This document shows, piece after piece, positions 1 through 8,918 of a stretch of 33,596 bases of DNA. The notes under the pieces are model-generated. The model was not told the DNA's origin. It searched no databases and was given only the letters and a program-made list of their open reading frames with translations. Origin of the DNA: an uncultured Bacilli bacterium (GTDB lineage: Bacteria; Bacillota_I; Bacilli_A; RF39; UBA660); contig CANRKE010000004.1 of the NCBI GenBank assembly GCA_947631135.1, positions 1-33,596 of the forward strand, given 5' to 3'. Position 1 is the stretch's first letter. Each line of letters starts with the position of its first letter. The translations under genes were made by a program, and so were the position numbers.

Positions 1-73
1 AAAAAATAATTTTTGAAGATATTTTTCTGTTTTTTGAGCTCAAAACTCTGATTTTTGAAAAATTAAATTTTTT

Positions 74-367
74 TTAATTTTTATTTATTTTCTTTAATAC
101 ATAGTATTTACATTTATATGCACAATTTATTTCTATATACTTATCTAAGTTATCTATATTATTATAATTTTTAACATTTTTATTTTTATTATCATAAAAA
201 CCTTTAAGTCTTAATTTTGAATATGATATATCACCTACTATATAATCAAAATCTTTAAAATATGATGTATAGGCATTATTAAATTCTTCTAAATCAAAAC
301 CATTATTATCTTTAATTAATTCATAATTATATTCCTTATCATCTAATTTTACTGTTATCATTTTCAA
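74..367 (-). CDS. yutD: YutD-like (DUF1027) family protein
   Basis: 97 aa ORF with the YutD-like core FDYIVGDISYSKLRLKGFYD and a C-terminal INCAYKCKYYVLKK motif. Confidence 0.7.
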   Translation of the reverse strand: MKMITVKLDDKEYNYELIKDNNGFDLEEFNNAYTSYFKDFDYIVGDISYSKLRLKGFYDNKNKNVKNYNNIDNLDKYIEINCAYKCKYYVLKKINKN

Positions 368-2043
368 TACTCCTTACTATATGCATCTGCTTGTGATTTA
401 TATTTATCTAAATTACTACTTGAATTCCATGTCATATAACCGCCATTAATTCCAGCATCAAACAATCCCCTTATTTCATTTTCAACTTCTTTGGAAGAAT
501 ATATAAACCCTCCTGATTGTTTATAATTTGGAACATCATAGGTCTGCACCCAAGATCTATCAATTGCTGGTGTTGGTACTTCACTTCTTCTTTTCATTGC
601 ATATTCCTTAGCCCAATAATTAAGTATTTCATATGGCATTGTCCAAACAGGATTTTTAAATCCATATTCATACTTACTGAAATGATCAGGATATGGCATC
701 GCACTAATTACATCTACAACATTTGATATTGCAGGATAATATTGACCATATGCTGTAACATACTTATGAGCCGATTCTCCAAATACATCAGCAGCAACAT
801 ATACGTTTAATTTGTGTAACTCATCAGTTGCATACATTAAAAATCTTTGTACTGCTTGTGACTTTGTTTCTTCATAATCATTACCATAATCGATTAATCC
901 CAATCTTTCATTTTCCAAAACTTTATCAGGAAATCTCACATAATCAAATTGTATTTCATTGAATCCCATAAGTTTAACTGCTTCTTTTGCAAGTTCTACA
1001 TTATATATCCATACATCTCTTTTAAATGGACTAGGCCAATACGTATTAGCATGTAAGTATGCTTGTCCACTTCTAGTATCTTTAATTGCATTTTCACTAT
1101 GATCTGTTGCATAGTACATATCTTTAAATACTGTAATTCTACCTATAACATAAAATCCATTATCTTTAATTTTCTTTATTGCGTTTTTATATTCATCGAC
1201 ACTATTAAATGCGTTAGCATAACTTGTTTCAGAATATTTTTTCATAACATCTGATTTATAGGCAGGTGATTCATTATCTTTAATATCAACTACAAATGAA
1301 TTTATTTTAGTAGTTTTAGCAAATTCTATATACTCATCAACTTTACTGATAACATCTCTACCACCATTTAAATATAGAGCATAAACTTTATCTGGCATAA
1401 CATTATCCCTAAATTTTGGCTTTACACGAGGATAATAATCTAAGTCACCAGCATTTCCAGCATCTAAGCTATCACCCATACTAGCATGTATATCGTGATA
1501 TTTTTCTTTTTCGTAATATAACTCTGCATCTTCTTTTGTATAGGCAATATAATTTCCATATACATATCCAGTTTTATCCCCTATTTTAACTTTATAATAA
1601 TCTATACTACCATCATCATTTATTTTGTTATAACTAACTACTTCTAATTTCTCTCCCTTTTTAGTTTGTGATAAAATACTTCCTGATTTAATATCTTTAT
1701 ATAAAACTGCCGGCGTACGAACAAATACTTTCTTCTCAAGAGCTAATGAATCATTATTTCTATTTAAATTGTCTTTATTTATATAAACATCTTTTTTATT
1801 ATATATACATTTTATATATGTATTTTTATCTTTACTTATCTTATCACCTTTAGATTTAACTATACTACCTCTACTAATAACATCAATTTTATTTATATTT
1901 TCATCATATATATCTACTTTATCAGTATCAGCCATAATATAGTATGTTCTATATAATATCATGTTATTTTTACTAAAAAATATATAATATATACTAAAAG
2001 TTATAACTATTAATATTAGTAATATAGGAATTATTTTTTTCAT
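364..2043 (-). CDS. Putative glycoside hydrolase (DUF4015-type) with N-terminal membrane anchor and SH3-like region
   Basis: Motifs ALYLNGGRD..., INSFVVDIKD, GRITVFKD, NEIQFDYVRFPD and GYMTWNSS. N-terminal TM helix followed by an SH3b-like segment (VVSYNKINDDGSIDYYKVKIGDKTGYVYGNYI). Start set at MKKIIPILL, downstream of the ORF-track start. Confidence 0.8.
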   Translation of the reverse strand: MKKIIPILLILIVITFSIYYIFFSKNNMILYRTYYIMADTDKVDIYDENINKIDVISRGSIVKSKGDKISKDKNTYIKCIYNKKDVYINKDNLNRNNDSLALEKKVFVRTPAVLYKDIKSGSILSQTKKGEKLEVVSYNKINDDGSIDYYKVKIGDKTGYVYGNYIAYTKEDAELYYEKEKYHDIHASMGDSLDAGNAGDLDYYPRVKPKFRDNVMPDKVYALYLNGGRDVISKVDEYIEFAKTTKINSFVVDIKDNESPAYKSDVMKKYSETSYANAFNSVDEYKNAIKKIKDNGFYVIGRITVFKDMYYATDHSENAIKDTRSGQAYLHANTYWPSPFKRDVWIYNVELAKEAVKLMGFNEIQFDYVRFPDKVLENERLGLIDYGNDYEETKSQAVQRFLMYATDELHKLNVYVAADVFGESAHKYVTAYGQYYPAISNVVDVISAMPYPDHFSKYEYGFKNPVWTMPYEILNYWAKEYAMKRRSEVPTPAIDRSWVQTYDVPNYKQSGGFIYSSKEVENEIRGLFDAGINGGYMTWNSSSNLDKYKSQADAYSKEY

Positions 2044-2084
2044 AATTAACCACTCCAATACTTTATGGTAAAATTATAATAAAT

Positions 2085-2858
2085 TTATTCATCTATTGGA
2101 ATAGAAAATTGACTAGATGAGTTATTTCCAGAATAATAATTCGGTACTGTACCTTCTATTAGTTTTATTGCAACAGGTATTTCTGTTTCAATATTTATTT
2201 CACGACTTGTAATCGGTAATAATACTTGTTCAGTTATATTTACATTTATAACTATTTCAAGTAATGCATTATTAATACCATAATCTTTTATTTTTGATTT
2301 AAAAGATGATTCGATATCACCAACTAAACTAAGTTTAATAGGTATCTTTGGTCCAATATTAGCAAGTAATGAATTATTAAAAGCAACAGATAATGGTACT
2401 TCATATATTATTCCTTTTTTTAATTTATCTTTATCATCTTCTACTGTTACATCATCTGGTAATTCAATTAAATCAATTTTACCTTGTTCTAATCTCTTTA
2501 AATTAATCTGTATCGTACTAGTTAATGATGACAAAGTTTTATTTACTACATAAGGATTAAAATCTACTCCTGTTATCTTACCGTTACTATCTTTATTTGT
2601 AATAACTAAATCATTTATATCTAATTTTTCTGCAGCCTGTTTTGTAACAGCTCTATTAATGATTATAGTTGATATTTTTTTAGTTTGTCTTTCTGCATAT
2701 TTTACAATATTTGGTGTAATTGCTTTATTTATATAATATATTAGAAAAAAAGAAGTTATTACACAAGAAAATATTACTAATAATATTTTTTTTAGCCTTT
2801 TTCTTCTTTTTTTATATACTGTTTTATATTTTTTTAAATGCATTTTCATTTTTTTCAC
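2085..2858 (-). CDS. yunB: Sporulation protein YunB-like
   Basis: 257 aa with one N-terminal TM, KYAERQTKKISTIIINRAV...DFNPYVVNKTLSSLTSTIQINLKRLEQG and GPKIPIKLSLVGDIESSFKSKIKDYGINNALLEI, typical of YunB. Confidence 0.8.
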   Translation of the reverse strand: MKKMKMHLKKYKTVYKKRRKRLKKILLVIFSCVITSFFLIYYINKAITPNIVKYAERQTKKISTIIINRAVTKQAAEKLDINDLVITNKDSNGKITGVDFNPYVVNKTLSSLTSTIQINLKRLEQGKIDLIELPDDVTVEDDKDKLKKGIIYEVPLSVAFNNSLLANIGPKIPIKLSLVGDIESSFKSKIKDYGINNALLEIVINVNITEQVLLPITSREINIETEIPVAIKLIEGTVPNYYSGNNSSSQFSIPIDE

Positions 2859-2894
2859 CTAATAAATATTATGTTAGATGAAAATTATAAATTA

Positions 2895-5060
2895 TTAATC
2901 TGCGAAGAAATCATCAAAAAATTGATCATCACTAATATCTTCAACTGAATTTTCTAAATCTTCATATGGTATATTTTTAACCACATCTTCATCAGATATT
3001 TCTTTTACATTATTATATTCATCATTATCTGGTTCCTTAACAAAATTAACTGTTTCATTATTGTTATTTTCTTTAGGTAATTCAATATTAGGAGCAACAT
3101 TTTCTTCAATTTTATTATCGATAGTATTACTATCGTTGTTCTCTTGTTGTTGCATTTCTTTTTCTTTTCTTTCTTCTTCTTCAAGTTCAGCTATTTTTTG
3201 ATCGATTTTTCTAACTAAATCGTCTACGTTAAAGTCAGAATTATCATTACTCATTGGTCCAAATGGATTTGGTGCATCATTCATCATAAATGGATTTATA
3301 GGAATTGATGGTGATGGACCAGATGATGGTTCATCTAATATATTCAACAGATTATTTTTCTTTTTTTCTTTAACAAATTCTTTTAAATCAAACACATTGA
3401 CCTCTTTTTTATTTCTTGTTGGAAATGTCGCGTCAGGGAAATTTCCACTACCCCAATTCATTTTAAAATTTGGAGTCATTTTAGTTTTAAAAGCATTTAA
3501 TCTTAAACGTTTTATTATTACTTCAAATTGCTTCATTGTTTGTAAATCAGTTATTGTAACAAGTGGAGTTGATGAGGTTTTTTCTTTTTCTTTACTCTTT
3601 ACCTCACCACATAGTTTAGATATTTCTTCAAGTGCTTGTAATTCTGTACTTATAAGATATACTATGTTACCACAGTTACCTTTAATAGTTTCTGCATTTT
3701 CTTTTCCATATACTTGATTTAATTGTGCAAAGTTTTGAATTATAAATGTAAATCTTATTTGTCTTGAACGTGCCGCTGTAATCATTGTAGTAACATCTTT
3801 AAGTGGTGGCATATTAGCAAACTCATCAAGTATAAAATTAGTTCTTACAGGTAATTTTCCACCATTTTCTTGAGCAACATCAATAAGTGTTTCATATACT
3901 TGTTTTAAGAATATTGTAGCAAGTGGATGATATGTCTTTTTTTCATCTTGTATTATTATAAATACTGCTGTTTTTTCTTTACCAATATCTTGCATATCAA
4001 AATCACTATATGATAACATTTCAGATAAGTTTTCTTTTGATGAAAACAATTTAATTTTTTGTCTAAATACTGCAAGAATTCCACCCTTAGTATCAGATGG
4101 TGCATTTATTGTCGATGATGCATTTATATATGCAGGTTTTGTAGGATCTTTCATTTCAAAATATTCTTTTATATATGTTGATCCTGCAAACTTATCTTCA
4201 CCAACTGTTGACATAAAATTTATACTATTTAAATTTACTCTCGATTCATCTGTATCTTCAAATAGTCCAAGAGATAATCCAGTAAAGTAATCTGCTGAAG
4301 ATTTTTCCCAAAATGGATCTGCTTGACTTTTTTCATCATACAAAATATTTATTGCTAAGTCATCTAATAATTCTGTAGATTTATCAGGATTTCCATTTTT
4401 ATATAATTTTAATGGCAACTGAAACGGATTCCACGCATTACCTTTTTGTGGATCACGTAAATTAAGTATTATTATTTTATATCCTCTTGATTTTAACATC
4501 TCAGCAGTCTTTTCATATATTTCACCTTTAGGGTCAGTTATAATCATAGATTCGCCTTTTTTAGCAAGTAATTGTACCATTGGAAATACTATTACTTGAG
4601 TTTTACCACTACCAGTAGATCCAAGTATTAAATTATGATATTCACTGTTATCTACCCAAACAGTTTTTCCATCATTAATAAGTGGTATACCTGCATATTT
4701 ACTTTCTTTTTCTGTAGGAATTACAGGTTTTAATTCCCTTTGCATTTCTTTTGCTTTAGTCCATCTAGCATATCCTTTATCTTTTTTTTGTGTTGAAAAT
4801 CCTACACCTTTATCTCTTTCAAAAAAATATGAATTTACACTACCAATTGCAACTAATAATACAATAATATAAAATACTATAGTTGGTAATAAATATTTAG
4901 TATTTGTAAATGCAGGTATTGGATTCAATCCATGAAATTCACCAGTTGAAACAAGTGATGAAAAATTTAAAACTGCAATTGCAACTAAATAAAATAATAC
5001 AATCAGCATTAATACAAATATTAACCAATCCTCTGGATCTGCAGATAATTTAAATTTCAT
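2895..5060 (-). CDS. VirD4/TraG-family (T4SS coupling protein-like) ATPase with acidic C-terminal tail
   Basis: Two N-terminal TM segments, Walker A LGSTGSGKTQ, Walker B NFILDEFANMP, and MIITDPKGEIYEKTAEMLKSRGYKIIILNLRDPQKGNAWNPF. Start set at MKFKLSADPEDW after AGGAGG. Confidence 0.85.
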   Translation of the reverse strand: MKFKLSADPEDWLIFVLMLIVLFYLVAIAVLNFSSLVSTGEFHGLNPIPAFTNTKYLLPTIVFYIIVLLVAIGSVNSYFFERDKGVGFSTQKKDKGYARWTKAKEMQRELKPVIPTEKESKYAGIPLINDGKTVWVDNSEYHNLILGSTGSGKTQVIVFPMVQLLAKKGESMIITDPKGEIYEKTAEMLKSRGYKIIILNLRDPQKGNAWNPFQLPLKLYKNGNPDKSTELLDDLAINILYDEKSQADPFWEKSSADYFTGLSLGLFEDTDESRVNLNSINFMSTVGEDKFAGSTYIKEYFEMKDPTKPAYINASSTINAPSDTKGGILAVFRQKIKLFSSKENLSEMLSYSDFDMQDIGKEKTAVFIIIQDEKKTYHPLATIFLKQVYETLIDVAQENGGKLPVRTNFILDEFANMPPLKDVTTMITAARSRQIRFTFIIQNFAQLNQVYGKENAETIKGNCGNIVYLISTELQALEEISKLCGEVKSKEKEKTSSTPLVTITDLQTMKQFEVIIKRLRLNAFKTKMTPNFKMNWGSGNFPDATFPTRNKKEVNVFDLKEFVKEKKKNNLLNILDEPSSGPSPSIPINPFMMNDAPNPFGPMSNDNSDFNVDDLVRKIDQKIAELEEEERKEKEMQQQENNDSNTIDNKIEENVAPNIELPKENNNNETVNFVKEPDNDEYNNVKEISDEDVVKNIPYEDLENSVEDISDDQFFDDFFAD

Positions 5061-5156
5061 CTCGATACCTCCTGTCAAACAATAATTACATTATATCACT
5101 TAAATTATAAGTTGTAAATTTAAAAAAAGAAGAAATTTTAAAATATAGTATATATT

Positions 5157-5729
5157 TTATTTAGTTCTTCCATTTTCTTTGTTTGATTGATATTCAAAAT
5201 AGTTTCTTGCACCTGTATCATTAGGATTTTCATAAAATCTTTGTCTATAGTAATCTTCTAATTCTTCATCCGTTAATGTTCCCTTAATTCTAGCTGCTTC
5301 AAAACCATCTAACATATTACCAATTGTTGCATCCATAACATCTTTTATACCTATATCATTTTTTGATAAAATTGCTGCAGTCGAAAAACCTATCGCAGTA
5401 GCAAGTCCTATAGCTATTAATCTTTCTTTATTAAATAATTTTGTTTTTTTCTTCTTATTATCATAAACTCTAATAGTACCATTCTTTGTTTTAATTAATT
5501 TTGTATGTTTTTTCTTATAATCTGCTATAATATTATTTCTAAGTTTTAACATATAGATATATTCTTTCGAATTATTTTCAATTGGACCACAAGTAACATC
5601 TTTTCCATTTTTAAGTCTTACTTTAAAAAAAGTAAAATTTGATGATTGTTTATCGATTTTAATATTTGCTATTTCTTTATCATAATACATAAACAAATCA
5701 GTGTATTTAATAATGCTCATATAACTCAC
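5157..5729 (-). CDS. Hypothetical protein with a central hydrophobic segment
   Basis: 190 aa ORF; basic stretch KKKKTKLFNKER followed by hydrophobic LIAIGLATAIGFSTAAILS. No family recognised. Start may be the internal ATG (MSIIKY). Confidence 0.6.
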   Translation of the reverse strand: MSYMSIIKYTDLFMYYDKEIANIKIDKQSSNFTFFKVRLKNGKDVTCGPIENNSKEYIYMLKLRNNIIADYKKKHTKLIKTKNGTIRVYDNKKKKTKLFNKERLIAIGLATAIGFSTAAILSKNDIGIKDVMDATIGNMLDGFEAARIKGTLTDEELEDYYRQRFYENPNDTGARNYFEYQSNKENGRTK

Positions 5730-5932
5730 ATCCTAATCTATTTAAAATATATCATTTAATTGGATATTAGTCAATAGAAACAAAAATATTTACACATTTT
5801 TATTATATCCTAATAAATAATATATATTACAATATAATATTATTTATTAATGGAATATATTACAAGGCTTAAAATATTAAATTCTACACATAATATTAAT
5901 GTCCACAAATAATTATTAAAAGGAGAGTTTTT

Positions 5933-6931
5933 ATGTTTTTTAAAAAAATTAAAAAAAGCATTGCAGTTTTATTTGTATCTGTATTACTTAGTATACCCAA
6001 TTTAACATATGCTTATTCAGATTATATTATTCCAGGTGGCGAAAACGTAGGAATTTTAGTAAATGCAAAAGGAATAATAATAGTCGGAATGTATAAAGTT
6101 AATGATGTATATCCAGGACGTATTGCATCTTTAGAAGTTGGTGATATAATAACTAAAGTTAATGATAAGAAAGTAACTACTATAAGCGATATGGTTAAAG
6201 AAATAGAAAACAGCGAAGATAAAGAAAATATCAAAATAGGATATACAAGAGACAACAAAGAATATGATACTATTTTAAAATTAGTTAAACAACAAGATGG
6301 TGTATATAGAACAGGACTTTATGTAAAAGATAGTATCAATGGTATAGGTACTCTTACTTTTATCGATCCGGAAACGAAAAACTATGGTGCATTAGGTCAT
6401 GAAATAATCGAAACTAACACTAATGAAAAACTTGATATTAAAGATGGAAAGATATATAAATCTGATATTACAGGTATAGACAAGAGTGAGCGAGGTAATC
6501 CAGGTGAAAAACAAGCCAAATATTATCCTGAAACAATCTATGGTAAAATTTTAGAGAATACAAAAAGTGGTATATTTGGAAAATATAGTGCAGATATGCC
6601 TACTACTGATAAAATTGAAGTTGCCAAACCTAGTGAAGTAAAATTAGGTCCTGCAACTATAAGAACAACATTACAAGATAACAAAATCAGTGAATTCAAT
6701 ATTAATATTATAAAGATTAATCCAAATGAGGATGATAGTAAAAATATTTTATTTGAAATAACTGATGAAGATTTACTTGAAAAAACAGGTGGTGTTGTAC
6801 AAGGAATGAGTGGTTCGCCTATAATACAAAATGGTAAAATAATTGGTGCAGTTACACATGTAGTTGTAGACAATGCTAAAGTTGGGTACGGTATATTTAT
6901 TACTACAATGCTAAAAGAAGCAGAAAACTAA
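5933..6931 (+). CDS. spoIVB: SpoIVB peptidase (PDZ plus S55-type serine protease)
   Basis: Signal/TM segment, PDZ-like VYPGRIASLEVGDIITKVNDKKV, GALGHEI, catalytic VVQGMSGSPIIQNGKIIGAVTHVVV; RBS aggag before ATG. Confidence 0.92.
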   Translation: MFFKKIKKSIAVLFVSVLLSIPNLTYAYSDYIIPGGENVGILVNAKGIIIVGMYKVNDVYPGRIASLEVGDIITKVNDKKVTTISDMVKEIENSEDKENIKIGYTRDNKEYDTILKLVKQQDGVYRTGLYVKDSINGIGTLTFIDPETKNYGALGHEIIETNTNEKLDIKDGKIYKSDITGIDKSERGNPGEKQAKYYPETIYGKILENTKSGIFGKYSADMPTTDKIEVAKPSEVKLGPATIRTTLQDNKISEFNINIIKINPNEDDSKNILFEITDEDLLEKTGGVVQGMSGSPIIQNGKIIGAVTHVVVDNAKVGYGIFITTMLKEAEN

Positions 6932-6947
6932 TTTCTGTTTCTTAATT

Positions 6948-8846
6948 TTATATAGCATAACTATCTTCCATAGTAAATTCTATATTTTCTTCTATCCATT
7001 CTTTTCTAGGCTCAACTTTATCACCCATTAATACATTTACACGTTTTTCAGCTAACGCAGCATCTTCAATACTTACTTGTATTAAACTTCTATTATCAGG
7101 ATCCATAGTTGTTTCCCATAATTGATCAGCATTCATTTCACCTAGACCTTTATATCTTTGTGTTTCTAATTTTACTTTACTAGTTTTTAATATTTCCATT
7201 CTCTCTTCATCAGTCCAAGCATAATATATTGTTTTACCATTTGATAATTTATATAATGGTGGCATAGCAATATATAAGTGTCCATCTTCTATTAGAGGTT
7301 TCATAAATCTATAGAAGAAAGTAAGTAATAGTATTTGAATATGTGCACCATCATCATCTGCATCTGTCATTATTATTATTTTATCATAGTTACTATCTTT
7401 AACTTCAAAATCATGTCCAACACCTGCACCTATAGTAGTAATTATAGTACCTATTTCTTCATTTTTAAATATTTCTTCAGCACGTGTTTTTTCACTGTTT
7501 ATAACTTTTCCACGAAGAGGTAATATCGCTTGAAATTTTCTATCTCTTCCCTGTTTTGCACTTCCACCTGCACTATCTCCTTCGACTAAGAATAGTTCAT
7601 TCTTTTTAGGATTTTTACTTTGTGCTGGTGTAAGTTTTCCAGATAATATTCTTTCTTTTTTAGTACCTTTACTTTTTCTTGCTTCATCTCTTGCTTTTCT
7701 AGCTGCTTCTCTAGCTTGTTTACTATTTATGGATTTACCTACAATCTTAGTTGCTATTTCATTGTTTTCTTCTAAGTAAAATTTCATTTGTTCATATACT
7801 ACTGATTCCACTACTGTTCTTGCAATTGGTGTTCCTAATTTTGCTTTTGTTTGCCCTTCAAATTGAAGTAGTGCTTCTGGTACTTTTAAAGATATTATTG
7901 CAGTTAATCCTTCTCTAACATCAGATCCATCAAAATTTGAATCTTTAGCTTTAATTAAATTATTTGCTCTTGCATATTCATTAAATATTTTAGTAAGTGC
8001 TGTCTTAAATCCAACCTCATGACTACCACCATCACTTGTTTTTACATTATTTACAAATGAAACAATATTTTCACTATAACTATCTGTATATTGTAAAGCA
8101 ATATCTACTTCTATCTTATCTTTTGTACATGAAAAGCTAAATACATCATTTAATGCTTTTTTACTTTCATCCAAATATTCAACAAAAGCTTCTAATCCTT
8201 TATCATAATGATAAACTTCTTTTTTCTCTTCTATAAGATCTTCAACTTCTATAGTTACACCTTTTATTAGAAATGCTGATTCTTGCATTCTTTCGCATAC
8301 TGTAGAAAATGAAAATTTAGTAGTTTGAAATATTGTACTATCAGGCATAAAAGTAACAGTTGTACCCGTTTTTTTAGATTTTCCTACTTTTTTTAATGGT
8401 ACTTTAGTGTGTCCACCATTTTCAAATCTTATATAGTATTCTTCATTATCACGTCTAGTATAAACCTCTAACCAAGAAGATAGTGCATTAACAACACTTG
8501 CACCAACACCATGTAATCCACCAGAAACTTTATATCCACCTTCTTCAAATTTACCACCAGCATGTAAAACAGTATATATTACTTCAGGTGTACTTCTTCC
8601 TGATTCATGCATTCCAGTAGGTAAGCCACGACCTTCATCAGTTACACTTACACTACCATCTTTATTAAGTGTAATTTTTAAATAATTACCATATCCATTT
8701 ATACATTCATCTATTCCATTATCAACTATTTCCCATATTAGATGATGTAACCCTCTTTTATCAGTTGATCCAATATACATACCAGGTCTTTTTCTAACTG
8801 CTTCTAATCCTTCTAATATTTTAATAGATTTTTCATTATATGCCAT
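6948..8846 (-). CDS. parE: DNA topoisomerase IV subunit B (ParE type)
   Basis: 632 aa GHKL/TOPRIM protein; LEGLEAVRKRPGMYIGSTDKRGLHHLIWEIVDN, LFLVEGDSAGGSAKQGRDRKFQAILPLRGKVIN, IIMTDADDDGAHIQ. The wording of these motifs is closer to ParE than GyrB. Confidence 0.85.
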   Translation of the reverse strand: MAYNEKSIKILEGLEAVRKRPGMYIGSTDKRGLHHLIWEIVDNGIDECINGYGNYLKITLNKDGSVSVTDEGRGLPTGMHESGRSTPEVIYTVLHAGGKFEEGGYKVSGGLHGVGASVVNALSSWLEVYTRRDNEEYYIRFENGGHTKVPLKKVGKSKKTGTTVTFMPDSTIFQTTKFSFSTVCERMQESAFLIKGVTIEVEDLIEEKKEVYHYDKGLEAFVEYLDESKKALNDVFSFSCTKDKIEVDIALQYTDSYSENIVSFVNNVKTSDGGSHEVGFKTALTKIFNEYARANNLIKAKDSNFDGSDVREGLTAIISLKVPEALLQFEGQTKAKLGTPIARTVVESVVYEQMKFYLEENNEIATKIVGKSINSKQAREAARKARDEARKSKGTKKERILSGKLTPAQSKNPKKNELFLVEGDSAGGSAKQGRDRKFQAILPLRGKVINSEKTRAEEIFKNEEIGTIITTIGAGVGHDFEVKDSNYDKIIIMTDADDDGAHIQILLLTFFYRFMKPLIEDGHLYIAMPPLYKLSNGKTIYYAWTDEERMEILKTSKVKLETQRYKGLGEMNADQLWETTMDPDNRSLIQVSIEDAALAEKRVNVLMGDKVEPRKEWIEENIEFTMEDSYAI

Positions 8847-8918
8847 TATATCACGTCCTTAATCTTACTAATTAATTATAACATTATTTTTTTTATCAAT
8901 CAAATCAATTATTAAAAT

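Noticed and set aside
517-1254. Plus-strand ORFs 517-726 and 1063-1254 inside the putative glycosidase gene
   Set aside because: Antisense shadows of a well-supported CDS, no RBS.
3397-3717. Plus-strand 106-aa ORF within the VirD4-like gene
   Set aside because: Antisense to a strongly supported CDS.
6022-6873. Minus-strand ORFs within spoIVB
   Set aside because: Antisense to spoIVB, with Thr/Ile/Pro-rich artefactual sequence.
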